Of a stretch of 5,404 nucleotides of DNA, positions 5,374 through 5,404 are shown piece by piece (the first letter of the stretch is position 1; each line of letters begins with the position of its first letter). Origin of the DNA: Euryarchaeota archaeon UBA251 (GTDB lineage: Archaea; Thermoplasmatota; Poseidoniia; Poseidoniales; Thalassarchaeaceae); contig DAFJ01000028.1 of the NCBI GenBank assembly GCA_002497905.1, positions 1-5,404 on the forward strand. The letters are read 5' to 3'. The notes under the pieces were generated by a model that was not told the origin of the DNA, made no database searches, and saw nothing but the letters and a program-made list of their open reading frames with translations. The position numbers and the translations under genes are program-made.

Positions 5374-5404
5374 TGTTCTGAAAATATGGTTGGTGCAGGG
5401 GACA

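Noticed and set aside
5386..5404. Possible rightward gene start at the right edge (ATG at 5386 reading MVGAGD)
   Set aside because: Only six codons are visible, and the AT-rich element upstream lies too close (about 17-18 bases) and is better explained as the box of the leftward PH gene.

Overview
The window reads as a stretch of archaeal chromosome. The best guess is a marine planktonic Thermoplasmatota/Euryarchaeota genome of the Poseidoniales (Marine Group II) kind, but that lineage is an inference. The support is as follows. Several genes have a TATA-like box centred about 26-28 bases before the start codon and no clear Shine-Dalgarno site, which fits archaeal leaderless transcripts. The secreted phosphatase ends in a PGF-hydrophobic-basic tail like the archaeal PGF-CTERM sorting signal. 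Base composition is moderate. No rRNA, tRNA, CRISPR, insertion sequence or phage gene is visible.

Layout: positions 1-273 are mostly non-coding. They hold a possible leftward gene start at the very edge (about 1-24), a weak competing rightward reading frame (2-142), and the promoter of the first clear gene. Four genes then run rightward with short gaps (45, 42 and 62 bases): an AzgA/PbuG-type purine permease (274-1809), adenine phosphoribosyltransferase apt (1855-2394), a secreted, C-terminally anchored purple-acid-phosphatase-like metallophosphoesterase (2437-3780), and a BASS-family (bile acid:sodium symporter-like) transporter (3843-4817). A leftward gene for a membrane-attached bacterial-type PH-domain protein (4818-5342) meets the BASS gene tail to tail with no base between the stop codons. 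Its promoter lies at about 5366-5373.

How the genes fit together: the permease and apt form a simple purine-salvage pair, with the base brought in and trapped as AMP using PRPP. The phosphatase would act outside the cell on phosphate esters, and the BASS protein is a Na+-coupled carrier for an unknown organic anion. Together the rightward genes suggest scavenging of dissolved organic matter. The link between the salvage pair and the last two genes rests only on adjacency, and separate promoter-like sites before each gene argue against a single strict operon.

I do not see an unmistakably new system. The leads most worth following are the sorting tail on the phosphatase, the 9-base direct repeat just upstream of the BASS promoter, the signal-peptide-like N-terminus of the BASS transporter, and the two-cysteine loop in the permease.
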